The translations under genes were made by a program, and so were the position numbers. The notes beneath the pieces were generated by a model. That model made no database searches. It was not told the DNA's origin and was given only the letters and a program-made list of their open reading frames with translations. Shown here one piece after another: positions 21,124 to 30,066 of a stretch of 64,000 nt of DNA; the first letter of the stretch is position 1; the number at the start of each line of letters is the position of its first letter. Source of the DNA: Peribacillus loiseleuriae (GTDB taxonomy: Bacteria; Bacillota; Bacilli; Bacillales; DSM-1321); the NCBI RefSeq assembly GCF_001183985.1, contig NZ_LFZW01000001.1, forward strand, positions 4,918,591 to 4,982,590, in the 5' to 3' direction.

Positions 21124-23190
21124 TTGGAACTTATTACAGGGCAACGCTTTAAACAAACGCGGAAGTATATCCGGGCGGTTATTATAATTTCTGCGATGGC
21201 TTTTCTTTTGCTATTATTATTTCTTTCTTCCATATTGATCTATGCGAAAATCCTCGGGCCACCACCGATTGCAGTTCCCCAGTCTACCATTTATTACAGT
21301 GACAATAACCGGGTAATCGGCGAAAGCAGTCATGGACAGAAACGATATTGGGAGGGGCTTTTGGGCATCTCTCCTGATTTAATCAACGCAACAATCGCTG
21401 TCGAGGACCGACAATTCTATTCCCATCATGGCTTCGATCTTAAACGGATTGCTGGTGCAGTAGTTGCTGATATTCGCGCCATGTCCAAAGTCCAAGGAGC
21501 AAGCACCATCACACAGCAATATGCCCGAAGTTTATTCCTAGAAAATGACAAAACATGGAGCCGTAAATTAAACGAAGCATTTTATACAATCCGCCTCGAA
21601 TTGAATTATTCAAAAGAAGAAATTCTTGAAGGCTATCTGAACACAATCTACTATGGTCATGGTGCATATGGTGTCGAAGCCGCGAGCCAATATTATTTTG
21701 GTAAAAATGCAAAGGATTTATCGCTAGCGGAGGCAAGTATGCTTGCTGGCATTCCAAAAGGACCAACACTCTATTCACCTTTAGAAAACTTTGATCGAGC
21801 TAAAAAAAGACAACAGATTATTCTTGCATCAATGACTAAAATGGAATTTATTACCAATAAACAAGCGAACAAAGCAAATAGTAGCCCTCTCTTACTCAAA
21901 GGCAAGCATCTAATTGTTCAAACACAAATGGCTCCATATTTTCAGGATGCTGTAAAACAGGCTTTAAAATCACAGCTGCAGCTTGATGAACGGACAATTG
22001 AGCTTGGTGGATTGCGTGTGTATACGACCTTAAATGAGCGCCAACAGCAAATCGCAGAAAAAGCATTTTCTACCACAATCCGTGCAGATTCCACCATTCA
22101 GGGTGCACTTGTCGCGATGAATCCAGAAACGGGTGCAGTACAGGCACTTGTTGGGGGTAGAGATTATCAGACTTCTCCCTTTAATAGAGCGACTCAAGCA
22201 GTCCGGCAACCTGGCTCCACAATTAAACCTTTACTATATTATGCAGCCTTAGAAAATGGTTATACACCGTCAACCATGTTGAAAAGCGAAAAGACAACAT
22301 TTAAATATAATCATGATCAAACGACCTACTCGCCGAGTAACTATAATCACCAATATGCCAATGATGAGATTACACTTGCCCAAGCGATTGCTCTTTCCGA
22401 TAATATTTTTGCTGTGAAGACCCTCTTTTATCTCGGCTTGGATTCCTTTATTCATACCATCCATCGCTTCGGTATCACGTCCGATATGAAAAGCGTTCCT
22501 TCGCTTGCTCTTGGTACATCTGGGATAAAAGCGATTGAAATGGTGAACGCCTACAGCATTTTGGCAAACGGCGGAAAAATGGTAACACCTATTTTTATTA
22601 AAAAAGTGGAAAATGCCAAAGGAGAGGTTATTTTTGAACAACAGGACGTTGCTGAACAAGTGCTTGATCCCGATCGGACCTTTGTCATGACCCAAATGTT
22701 ATCGGGTGTATTCGATGAAAAATTGAATGGGTATACGAAAGTGACGGGCAATTCAGTTCGTTCCAAGCTGACACGCCCTTACGCCGGGAAGTCTGGCAGT
22801 ACGAGTACAGATAGCTGGATGATCGGCTATACGCCACAGCTCGTGTCAGGAGTCTGGATTGGCTATGATAAAGAAAATAAGCTTGAGAAGCCTGCTGAGA
22901 AAGGCTACTCCAAACAAATCTGGGCAGATTTCATGGAGAATAGCTTAAGCAATCAGCCTGTGCAAGAATTCAAAGAAACCAATCAGGTCACAGGCGTCTA
23001 TATTGACCCGAAAAGTGGCAAGCTTTCCACTTCTGATTGCCCGGTCGCCCGATTAACATACTTTGTGTCAGGCACAGAGCCCACAGAATTCTGCCCAAGT
23101 CACAGTAAAGACGAAGAACAGTTAGAAGAATCTGTGCCATTGGAAGAGAAAAAATCATGGTATAAACGAGTCTTGAGATTTTGGGAATAA
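21124..23190 (+). CDS. pbpG: Class A penicillin-binding protein PbpG (PBP2d), sporulation-associated
   Basis: Bifunctional peptidoglycan glycosyltransferase/transpeptidase used for the forespore wall. TTG start 8 nt after GGAGG (the GTG inside that site is rejected), giving 688 residues. One membrane helix at about 20-45; GT51 motifs EDRQFYSHHGFD and GASTITQQYAR; transpeptidase motifs SxxK in QPGSTIKP, SDN in LSDNIFAVK, and KSG in AGKSGSTSTDSW. Near-identical length and layout to B. subtilis PbpG. Confidence 0.95.
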   Translation: MELITGQRFKQTRKYIRAVIIISAMAFLLLLLFLSSILIYAKILGPPPIAVPQSTIYYSDNNRVIGESSHGQKRYWEGLLGISPDLINATIAVEDRQFYSHHGFDLKRIAGAVVADIRAMSKVQGASTITQQYARSLFLENDKTWSRKLNEAFYTIRLELNYSKEEILEGYLNTIYYGHGAYGVEAASQYYFGKNAKDLSLAEASMLAGIPKGPTLYSPLENFDRAKKRQQIILASMTKMEFITNKQANKANSSPLLLKGKHLIVQTQMAPYFQDAVKQALKSQLQLDERTIELGGLRVYTTLNERQQQIAEKAFSTTIRADSTIQGALVAMNPETGAVQALVGGRDYQTSPFNRATQAVRQPGSTIKPLLYYAALENGYTPSTMLKSEKTTFKYNHDQTTYSPSNYNHQYANDEITLAQAIALSDNIFAVKTLFYLGLDSFIHTIHRFGITSDMKSVPSLALGTSGIKAIEMVNAYSILANGGKMVTPIFIKKVENAKGEVIFEQQDVAEQVLDPDRTFVMTQMLSGVFDEKLNGYTKVTGNSVRSKLTRPYAGKSGSTSTDSWMIGYTPQLVSGVWIGYDKENKLEKPAEKGYSKQIWADFMENSLSNQPVQEFKETNQVTGVYIDPKSGKLSTSDCPVARLTYFVSGTEPTEFCPSHSKDEEQLEESVPLEEKKSWYKRVLRFWE

Positions 23191-23207
23191 GCAAACAAAA
23201 CCTTAAA

Positions 23208-23389
23208 TGGTGTTAGAACGCTACCAGTTACTGTGAAGGATCTATCATTATGCGCTACACTTGCCTAATCAAAATGGTGGCGGTGCGGAGCCAGAATTCT
23301 GGAGACTTTCTCAATTATATAAGGATGCCTGCTAAGATTGGCTATATTAATAAGTCGCGTAGCCCTCCCCATGTCCTTCATACAAAAAA
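23208..23389. repeat. Dispersed ~190-bp repeat, copy D (inverted)
   Basis: Reverse complement of the 28570/28762 copies: begins with the remnant of the GGCGTTTTAACGCC hairpin, passes through GGTGGCGGTGCGGAGCC, and ends CCCCATGTCCTTCATACAAAA. It lies between pbpG and ywhD and abuts the terminator at 23384. Confidence 0.85.
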
Positions 23390-23421
23390 CCTCGAAGCCA
23401 AAAACGGCATCGAGGTTTTTC
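23384..23421. terminator. Bidirectional terminator between pbpG and ywhD
   Basis: AAAAACCTCGA-a-GCC loop GGC-a-TCGAGGTTTTT, A-run on the left and T-run on the right, between converging genes. Confidence 0.85.
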
Positions 23422-23511
23422 GTGTCCTAGCTATAGTGGTTTTACCCAGTTTTAGTTTACCTATTTTTTTCAATTTCGACAAGGGCCAGAGTCGTTTTAA
23501 AAAGAGATCGA

Positions 23512-24030
23512 CTAAATTTCTTCCGCACGAAGCCCTTGTTTTAATTGTACAGACGAATGTTCCCACATTTCAGCATTATGGCTTTTCAAAAAGTCCGCTA
23601 AAATTCCTTTTGACTTTTCATCCATATGTTCGACAATGATATGCCGCTTCATCGATTTATCCATATGGTTCACATGCTCTGGCAGAGATTTATATCCTCG
23701 GCGAATAGAGCGGTCCACCGTCATTTCACATGCTGTAACACCAGCATATAAAGGGCCCTTCTGAGTTGTTTCAACTGTCACCCAGACGAGCCAGTATGGC
23801 TTGCCGTTCGGAACCTCTTCTTTTGTTTTCAAAAATTTAATTCCTCGCTCTACCGTACTTCTCGCATGCATGGCCCCGATGTCCACTTCTGCTGTTCCTT
23901 CTTCTATGTCAATAATGACTGGAGAAATATTATCAAGCGTCATAACACCGGCGCCAAATCCTCCATGTCCTTCTGTCGGGTCATTTTTAATAATATTAAA
24001 TCCTAACTTCTTCTTTGGTTGTTCTGTCAT
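23512..24030 (-). CDS. ywhD: YwhD family protein
   Basis: Conserved Bacillaceae protein of unknown function. Family features: LGFNIIKNDPTEGHGGFG at the start, VDIGAMHARSTVERGIKF, and RGYKSLPEHVNHMDKSMKRHIIVE. 172 residues from the ATG ten nt after GGAGG; an ATG three codons earlier sits too close to that site. Lies 26 nt after ywhC and in the order seen in B. subtilis. Confidence 0.88.
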   Translation of the reverse strand: MTEQPKKKLGFNIIKNDPTEGHGGFGAGVMTLDNISPVIIDIEEGTAEVDIGAMHARSTVERGIKFLKTKEEVPNGKPYWLVWVTVETTQKGPLYAGVTACEMTVDRSIRRGYKSLPEHVNHMDKSMKRHIIVEHMDEKSKGILADFLKSHNAEMWEHSSVQLKQGLRAEEI

Positions 24031-24064
24031 CTGGTTCATACCTCCTCATTTATACAGGATCTCT

Positions 24065-24721
24065 TTAAAAGAATAATAATGAAAAGAATTCGCTCATGCT
24101 CTGTACAACAAACGGAATGAGAGTCGTAAGAACGGGTGTAATCGTATAATTGCTCAATGGTGTAATCACCAAGATTAAAAAAATTAGTGCCCCGTAATTT
24201 TCATATTGCGCCATTTTCGCCCTCATGTCTGATGAAACGAGATCCTGAATAATCCGGTATCCATCAAGCGGCGGTAATGGAAGCAAGTTGAATACAAACA
24301 GGACGATATTTAAATAGATCAACATTTTCAAAAAGTCCACAACGTAAAATGGTACATTCGGTTCAAGTCCTGCAGCGTTCAATCCATATAAAACGAGGTA
24401 GCCAACCGTCGCTATCAAGAAATTGCTGAATGGTCCTGCAAAAGAAACGAGAACCCCAGCTAGACGCGGTTTTTTAAAATAAAATCGATTCACCGGAACT
24501 GGGCGCGCCCAACCGAAGCCGACAATGAGAATTAGTAATGTTCCCAAAGGGTCGATATGAGCAACAGGGTTTAATGTCAGCCTTCCCTCTTCCTTGGCGG
24601 TCGGATCTCCAAATTTATAGGCTACAAATGCGTGAGCAAATTCATGCACCGTAAATGCTATCAAGAGAGAGACAACGACATAGGGAATCTCTTCAAGTGG
24701 ATATGCTAAAAATCGTTCCAA
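24065..24721 (-). CDS. ywhC: Site-2 protease family membrane metalloprotease (YwhC-like)
   Basis: M50-type membrane zinc protease. The zinc motif HEFAH lies in TVHEFAHAFVAYKFGDPTA and the third ligand Asp in LPLPPLDGYR; about five membrane segments. I use the TTG at 24721, seven nt after GGAGG; the ATG at 24736 overlaps that sequence. 218 residues, similar to B. subtilis YwhC. Substrate unknown. Followed by ywhD. Confidence 0.9.
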   Translation of the reverse strand: MERFLAYPLEEIPYVVVSLLIAFTVHEFAHAFVAYKFGDPTAKEEGRLTLNPVAHIDPLGTLLILIVGFGWARPVPVNRFYFKKPRLAGVLVSFAGPFSNFLIATVGYLVLYGLNAAGLEPNVPFYVVDFLKMLIYLNIVLFVFNLLPLPPLDGYRIIQDLVSSDMRAKMAQYENYGALIFLILVITPLSNYTITPVLTTLIPFVVQSMSEFFSLLFF

Positions 24722-24979
24722 ACTATTTTCCTCCATCGTTTAATACCCATTAGTATACAGCAAATTATCAAATATGAAAAAGAGTTAGATAAAGTGAAAC
24801 TACGAACCCAATTAGTTGAAACTGTATCTCACCAATTGAGGATTTACAGCCTGTTAAACCGGGATAGCGGAATATGTATTAAACTCATTTCAGCTTAATG
24901 AACTTTTTATTTCTAAATTTTCTTGCAATTGTTATACCAATATGAAACACTAAAATCATAATGATTGGGGGTTAATGCT

Positions 24980-25165
24980 ATGCCATATGTAACTGTAAAG
25001 ATGCTAGAAGGACGCACTGAGGAGCAAAAGAAAGCTCTTGTAGAAAAAGTAACAATTGCTGTTTCAGAAACTACTGGAGCATCAACTGAGAGCGTAACGG
25101 TTTTCATCGAAGAAATGTCGAAAAACCATTACGCACAAAACGGTGTCCGCTTTAGTGATAAATAA
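24980..25165 (+). CDS. ywhB: 4-oxalocrotonate tautomerase family protein (YwhB-like)
   Basis: 61-residue tautomerase. The start must be the ATG at 24980, because catalysis needs Pro as the residue after Met (MPYVTVKMLEGR), and GGGGG lies ten nt upstream. The rest follows the 4-OT beta-alpha-beta unit (EEQKKALVEKVT...SVTVFIEE). The physiological substrate of such stand-alone proteins is unknown. Divergent from ywhC. Confidence 0.93.
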   Translation: MPYVTVKMLEGRTEEQKKALVEKVTIAVSETTGASTESVTVFIEEMSKNHYAQNGVRFSDK

Positions 25166-25264
25166 GAAAATCGGGGGCATCAATTAACTTATGTCTTGAT
25201 GCTAGTGCTACACATCAATAACTTTTAGAACGACTTCCTTATTACTAAAAAAGCTAAGCCTTAA

Positions 25265-25771
25265 TTAAAGCTTAGCTTTTTCCTTTAATTTCTTAATATA
25301 TTCATATGCCTCGTTCATTTCTTCATGCGTATATTTTTGCTTGCTTTTCAAAGTAAATACTTTCTCCATTACTTCATCTTTTTCCAGTGTATCAAAATAA
25401 AGCACGGTCGATACAAGCTCCAAGAAGCGTGCGTTTTGCTTGTTCATATCACAGAGGCAAGGTTCTAAAGTAGGCAGGTCCATTTCATGCATCGAAAGAA
25501 AATCTCTACCTGAATCTGTGATAGAGTAGCAATATTGATAATAGCCTGCTCTCTTTTCCCTTACTTCATTCAAATATCCCATTTCACATAATTCCTCAAC
25601 TCGTAATGTTAGCTCTTCTGAATAAGGGCCATAAAAGTGAAATTGATATTTTTCTTGAAACGGAAATGTCAGCTTTTTGGCAATATAAATCATTTTTTGT
25701 AATTTTTTTCTTCCATTTATTTCACCTGCAGAAGAAATGGCATGAATAATCTTGGCATGATCCTTAAACAA
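25265..25771 (-). CDS. ywgA: YwgA family protein
   Basis: 168 residues, conserved in Bacillus downstream of the ywfO HD phosphohydrolase, as here (42-nt gap). TTG start with GAGGAGTG upstream. The N-terminal half looks like a winged-helix fold (GRKKLQKMIYIAKKL, then SEELTLRVEELCEMGYLNEV), which resembles the Panacea/GepA-type and PadR-like helix layout; this is only a visual impression. The C-terminus is helical and charged. Function unknown. Confidence 0.85.
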   Translation of the reverse strand: MFKDHAKIIHAISSAGEINGRKKLQKMIYIAKKLTFPFQEKYQFHFYGPYSEELTLRVEELCEMGYLNEVREKRAGYYQYCYSITDSGRDFLSMHEMDLPTLEPCLCDMNKQNARFLELVSTVLYFDTLEKDEVMEKVFTLKSKQKYTHEEMNEAYEYIKKLKEKAKL

Positions 25772-25813
25772 GGCTCATCACTCCTCATTCTAAATGTTCC
25801 TTTGCTGTATTCG

Positions 25814-27118
25814 TTATGACAATTCAAGCAGTTCACGGATTTGCCGCTTTACGTTCTTCTTCGTTGATTCATCGCGCAACAAATCGGCAGGGAAATATAA
25901 TTTATGGTCCGTTCTTCTTTTACCGGAAATCGCATCAACAATTTCTGATTCACGGGACAACTCCCTGATTTCCCCATTATTTTTCAACAAGTGAATCGGC
26001 AAGCGTTCCTCCTCTTCACCCGGACGGTAAAAATCATAAGGCAGATCAGAAGAGGAATCAACGACAAGATAATACTCCGGATCAATGCCTGCTTTTTTAA
26101 ATAAACGGTTTAACTCCATCAGTTTGTTCATTTGGTCATTGGATGGATGAAATTCGACATATTTAAATAGTTTACGATTCATAAAGCGAAGGCACAAATC
26201 TCGCAATATGACATCTTCTTCCGCTTCCCAAACCTGGAAATAATAAAGAATGACAGCTTCATCTAATTTCAGATAATCTTCTACTGTTACATTCCCATCG
26301 AATAGGGAACGGAAATGTACCGGTTCCTGTTTAAACGTATAGCCCCTAGCATATAAATGCTTCGCTCTATGTAGAATTTTCGTCAAAATGACTTCAGCAC
26401 TTCGCGATACGGGGTGAAAGTAAACCTGCCAGTACATTTGATAACGACTCATAATATAATCTTCAACTGCATGCATCCCACTTTGTTTAATCACAACTTG
26501 ATCTTCACGTGGTCGCATCACGCGCATAATCCTCTCCATATCAAAATGGCCGTAGCTAACTCCGGTAAAGTAAGCATCCCGTTGCAAATAATCCATCCGG
26601 TCCGCATCAATTTGGCTTGAAATCAGACTCACGACCAGCTTATCTTTATATGTCTTCGCGATAACATCCGAAACTTTCTTTGGAAAGTCTGGAGCAACTC
26701 TTCGTAGTACGGCATTCACTTCTGTACTCCCAAGAATAATCTCTCTCGTAAATTCCTCATGGTCTAGATCAAATACTTTCTCAAAGGAATGAGAAAACGG
26801 ACCATGGCCTAAATCATGAAGCAAGGCAGCACATAAGGAAAGAAGCCTCTCCTCCTGGTTCCATTCAGACCTTCCTTCAAACACATCATCGACAATTCGA
26901 CGCACAATTTCATACACACCAAGTGAGTGATTGAGGCGGCTGTGCTCTGCACCATGAAAGGTTAAGTAGGTTGTGCCAAGCTGTTTCACTCTGCGCAGTC
27001 TTTGAAACTCCTTTGTACTGATTAAATCCCAAATTGCCCTGTCCCGTACGTGTATATAGCGGTGAACGGGATCTTTAAATACTTTCTCTTCACTAAGCTT
27101 TTCACGGGAATACTTCAT
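25814..27118 (-). CDS. ywfO: HD-domain phosphohydrolase (YwfO-like)
   Basis: 434 residues of the dGTPase/SAMHD1-like HD superfamily. Metal-binding His/Asp residues are seen in EHSRLNHSLGVYEIVRR, LLHDLGHGPFSHSFE and the distal SSQIDADRMDYLQRD. Related Gram-positive proteins have nucleotide triphosphohydrolase activity, so a role in dNTP or nucleotide control is likely. GAGGG precedes the ATG. Upstream lies a gene-poor stretch to rsfA. Confidence 0.92.
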   Translation of the reverse strand: MKYSREKLSEEKVFKDPVHRYIHVRDRAIWDLISTKEFQRLRRVKQLGTTYLTFHGAEHSRLNHSLGVYEIVRRIVDDVFEGRSEWNQEERLLSLCAALLHDLGHGPFSHSFEKVFDLDHEEFTREIILGSTEVNAVLRRVAPDFPKKVSDVIAKTYKDKLVVSLISSQIDADRMDYLQRDAYFTGVSYGHFDMERIMRVMRPREDQVVIKQSGMHAVEDYIMSRYQMYWQVYFHPVSRSAEVILTKILHRAKHLYARGYTFKQEPVHFRSLFDGNVTVEDYLKLDEAVILYYFQVWEAEEDVILRDLCLRFMNRKLFKYVEFHPSNDQMNKLMELNRLFKKAGIDPEYYLVVDSSSDLPYDFYRPGEEEERLPIHLLKNNGEIRELSRESEIVDAISGKRRTDHKLYFPADLLRDESTKKNVKRQIRELLELS

Positions 27119-27604
27119 GGACTACCCTCTTTTTTTAAGTTATAAGATATTTTAAGTTTTTAACATGAATTTTAGTGTTTAGCGCAAGTGCTTTTGCTTT
27201 TTGATTCTATTATAGCTTGTCTGTTAAAAAAATCCTATATGTCCTACTTTGTCATGATAGCGAAAATATATAAAAATTGCACGAGTGCTTACGAATTACC
27301 ATTTTTCCCTTTAAAGACTTTTTGTATAAAAAACTTCTATAAGCGTCTGCTCTAAAACTAAAACGAGGAAAAAGAAAAATGTACTTCGTTAACTGTTGGT
27401 ATTTTACCTTGGTCCGTTTTCAGATTTCAAACGTACATTCAATGATAGTTTATCCAGATATTGAGTTTTACATAGAAGCAGACTCCGATCATCTTTATAT
27501 TTCGGGGAAAAACTAGTATCCTTTTAAATTCGATGAATAAATACCCTAATCCTTGGTAATAATGATGCTTATAACAGGTAAGAATATTTAATCTTCGATG
27601 CAGT
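27119..27604. other. Gene-poor interval between ywfO and rsfA
   Basis: Mostly A/T-rich. A TATAAT on the minus strand near 27210 could serve ywfO. The only candidate gene is a 45-codon frame at 27379-27516 (plus) with GAGGAAAAAG ten nt upstream; it has no recognisable family and may be chance. Otherwise nothing was identified. Confidence 0.4.
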
Positions 27605-27634
27605 GTATTCATATGTTACCAATTTTACATGTTA
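27605..27634 (+). promoter_or_regulatory. Forespore (sigma-F/sigma-G type) promoter of rsfA
   Basis: GTATT (27605-27609), exactly 18 nt, then CATGTTA (27628-27634), the spacing and -10 expected for forespore sigma factors. B. subtilis rsfA is a sigma-F target. Confidence 0.6.
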
Positions 27635-27655
27635 CCAGAAAGGAAGTAGATTAGG

Positions 27656-28372
27656 ATGAAGATTCGTCAAGATGCTTGGACCGAAGAAGATGATTTGTTA
27701 TTAGCTGAGACTGTCCTGCGGCATGTACGCGAAGGCAGTACACAATTGAATGCTTTTGAAGAAGTCGGTGATAAGTTAAATCGGACGTCTGCCGCTTGTG
27801 GGTTTCGTTGGAATGCAGTCGTTCGTCATACCTATGACAAAGCGCTGCAACTGGCAAAAAAACAACGAAAACAGCGGAATCGGATGTTAGGAAAAGAACA
27901 AGGGGGAAAAAAGCGTCTGCTTTATACACCACCAGCTCCTACGGCAGAAGCAATCGGGTTATCTGCTGAACCAGTAGAGATGATAGCTTCTGAAATATCC
28001 TTAGAACTATCAGAAGAAATAGCAGCCCCTGTGCGCACTAGGGAAATAGCAAAATCAAATTTACCTCTAACGCTAGACATGGTTATCTCATTTTTACAAT
28101 CTATGGATGATTCAACGCTTCATGTTGAACTACTTCGAGCGGAAAATGAAAGACTAAAGCTTGAAATGAAAGAATTGAGGCAACGGAACGATGCCTTAGA
28201 AAATCAAATGAATTCACTTGAGCAAAATAGCGGGCTCATACAAGAAGACTACGAAACTTTAATGAATATCATGAACCGTGCTAGAAAACTCGTGCTTTTA
28301 GAAGAAGACGAGCGCCCTGCTACTAAATTCAAAATGGATCGTAACGGAAATTTGGAAAAAGTAGCTGAATAA
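27656..28372 (+). CDS. rsfA: RsfA-family prespore transcription factor
   Basis: Forespore regulator that tunes sigma-F-dependent genes. N-terminal SANT/Myb-like helix-turn-helix within residues 1-60 ([21 protein letters not shown], then [14 protein letters not shown]), a basic stretch, a variable linker, and a coiled coil at about 160-215 ([23 protein letters not shown]). 238 residues. In B. subtilis it is ywfN, between ywfO and ywfL(lipL), as here. AAGGAAG precedes the ATG. Confidence 0.93.
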   Translation: MKIRQDAWTEEDDLLLAETVLRHVREGSTQLNAFEEVGDKLNRTSAACGFRWNAVVRHTYDKALQLAKKQRKQRNRMLGKEQGGKKRLLYTPPAPTAEAIGLSAEPVEMIASEISLELSEEIAAPVRTREIAKSNLPLTLDMVISFLQSMDDSTLHVELLRAENERLKLEMKELRQRNDALENQMNSLEQNSGLIQEDYETLMNIMNRARKLVLLEEDERPATKFKMDRNGNLEKVAE

Positions 28373-28462
28373 TTGACCATTTAAATAGATACGTATTTGT
28401 GGAAACGGTAGGCAACACACATTTATATTGTACGTGTAATCTAACTTAATAATTTTTAAAGT

Positions 28463-28567
28463 GGATGCAAAAAAAGGGACAGACCATACAACTACTTCAT
28501 TCATTTCAGATGAAGATTTTATCACATACACTGTGTATAGGGTGTGAGGTCAAGCCTTTTTGCATCC
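28463..28567. repeat. Intergenic hairpin of the GGGTC family
   Basis: Arms GGATGCAAAAA and TTTTTGCATCC are a perfect 11-bp inverted repeat. Internally GGGACAGACC on the left faces GAGGTCAAGCC on the right. It follows rsfA and can act as its terminator. Directly abuts copy B of the 190-bp repeat. Confidence 0.7.
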
Positions 28568-28569
28568 TA

Positions 28570-28761
28570 TTTTGTATGAAGGACATGGGGACGGGGCTTC
28601 GCGGCTTACTAATATAACCCATCTACTCAGCAGGTATACTGATTTTATTGAGAAATCATCCAAATTCTGGCTCCGCACCGCCACCATTGTGATTAAGCGA
28701 GTGTAGCGTGCTTAATAATATATCCTTCATGGTAAATGGTGACGTTTTAACGCCATATTCG
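28570..28761. repeat. Dispersed ~190-bp repeat, copy B (tandem with C)
   Basis: Starts TTTTGTATGAAGGACATGGGG, contains GGCTTCGCGGCTTACTAATATAACCCATCTAC and GGCTCCGCACCGCCACCATTG in pieces identical to copy C, and ends before the next TTTTGTATGAAGG. TATGAAGGACAT near the start and ATATCCTTCATG near the end form an inverted pair. Confidence 0.9.
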
Positions 28762-28962
28762 TTTTGTATGAAGGACATGGGGACGGGGCTTCGCGGCTTA
28801 CTAATATAACCCATCTACTTAGCAGGTATAATGATTTTATTGAGAAAGCATCCAAAATTCCGGCTCCGCACCGCCACCATTGTGATTAGGTGAGTGTAGC
28901 GTGCTTAATGATAGATCCTTCATGGTAAATGGTGACGTTTTAATGCCATATTTGTTTTGTAC
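28762..28962. repeat. Dispersed ~190-bp repeat, copy C (tandem with B)
   Basis: Second unit with a 192-bp period relative to copy B and only scattered differences. It ends in GACGTTTTAATGCCATATTTGTTTTGTA a few bases from the lipL stop. B and C together fill the interval between rsfA and lipL, leaving no room for a gene. Confidence 0.9.
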
Positions 28963-28963
28963 G

Positions 28964-29803
28964 TCACCCTTCATCTAGCTTGTCGTTTCGTTCTTTCACT
29001 CTCGTTAAATATCCTTCGTATATAGCTAACTCTTCTGGCTGAAGTTGTGAGGAGTAAATGCTTCCACTTGTTCGCTTTAAGGTTTGCAACAGACTCATCA
29101 TCACGTCCTGAATGGTTAATGGAACATGTAATAGTTCCGATAATGATGCCATCACTTCTGGTTGAATATCAGGATAGGCAAACTTTGTGATCTCGTCTTT
29201 TTTTGCTTGAGCATAAAATCCACGAATAAGCTCTGCACGCTCAGAACCACTCCCATTTACACATAAGTAGATTTGAACAGCGACTCCATTACGAATCCGC
29301 CGCTGGGAAATACCCGCGAATTTTTTATCTTTTATACTAAGATCGTAGCTTCCAGGGCAATAAGATCCGATAATTTCTTTTGCTTCAATTTTCACACCAT
29401 ATTGGGAGAACATCATTCGAATCAAGTCAAGCATGGCATCATATCCACGATTAATTTCGATTCTTCGCTCGGTTTCTGGAAATACAAGCGACACATTTAG
29501 CACACCCTCATCAAGAACAACGGCAAGTCCTCCTGAATTCCTAACGATGACCCGATAACCCAAGGCATTTAAATACGATATTCCATTTTGAAGGAACGGG
29601 AGCCTTGTATCCTGAATTCCGAGTACAATCGTTTGATGATGCACCCATGTTCTAGCCACTGCTGAAGACCTTCCACTGCCGACGGAAGCACATAATGTAT
29701 CGTCCATCGCAAATGACTGCAATGCATGAAAATTGGGGCCAAGTGAAGATTGGTCCATGATTCCCCACTCTGGCTGTATGATTAATGATTTTTTCTCACT
29801 CAT
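28964..29803 (-). CDS. lipL: Octanoyl-[GcvH]:protein N-octanoyltransferase LipL
   Basis: Moves octanoyl from GcvH to E2 subunits in the Bacillus lipoate relay. 279 residues, BirA/LplA-like fold. The catalytic Cys is in [12 protein letters not shown], with [19 protein letters not shown] and [10 protein letters not shown] as further family segments. AAGGAAG precedes the ATG. Equivalent to ywfL in B. subtilis, next to rsfA and pta as here. A plain lipoate ligase is less likely given the Cys-containing motif. Confidence 0.92.
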   Translation of the reverse strand: MSEKKSLIIQPEWGIMDQSSLGPNFHALQSFAMDDTLCASVGSGRSSAVARTWVHHQTIVLGIQDTRLPFLQNGISYLNALGYRVIVRNSGGLAVVLDEGVLNVSLVFPETERRIEINRGYDAMLDLIRMMFSQYGVKIEAKEIIGSYCPGSYDLSIKDKKFAGISQRRIRNGVAVQIYLCVNGSGSERAELIRGFYAQAKKDEITKFAYPDIQPEVMASLSELLHVPLTIQDVMMSLLQTLKRTSGSIYSSQLQPEELAIYEGYLTRVKERNDKLDEG

Positions 29804-29929
29804 ATAGACGCTTCCTTTTTTATCATCATTTAAATCAATTATACCATTAGCTTACTGTTTTAAAAAAACATCCATGAGCATCTGATCCCAACCAAAGCGA
29901 TGAAAAAGGTTCAGGTTCTCAAATTGCGT

Positions 29930-29955
29930 CACCTTATGAAGGTGGCGGTGCGGAG
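29930..29955. repeat. Fragment of the ~190-bp repeat
   Basis: GGTGGCGGTGCGGAGC reproduces the most conserved internal part of the repeat (inverted orientation) without the flanks. Too short to be certain. Confidence 0.4.
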
Positions 29956-30000
29956 CTGGTTTTTTAAAAGCACCCGCACCTTTTCCACAGCAGACATGTA

Positions 30001-30055
30001 AAAACAGGGGTGCCCCAGCAAAAGGTCAGACCCTTATGTGACACCCCTGTTTTAA
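30001..30055 (-). terminator. Terminator after pta
   Basis: AAAACAGGGGTG and CACCCCTGTTTT form a perfect 12-bp stem with a ~30-nt loop that itself holds AAGGTCAGACCCTT. The minus-strand tail is T-rich (CTGTTTTTAC). Confidence 0.85.
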
Positions 30056-30066
30056 AGGACTAGCTA

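Noticed and set aside
3404..28962. CRISPR array suggested by the repeated units
   Set aside because: Units are ~190 bp and largely identical with no unique spacers, and there are no cas genes.
29960..30060. Small RNA gene candidate in the high-GC stretch downstream of pta
   Set aside because: The sequence is explained by a 12-bp stem terminator with a long loop; no promoter in front and no known RNA motif.
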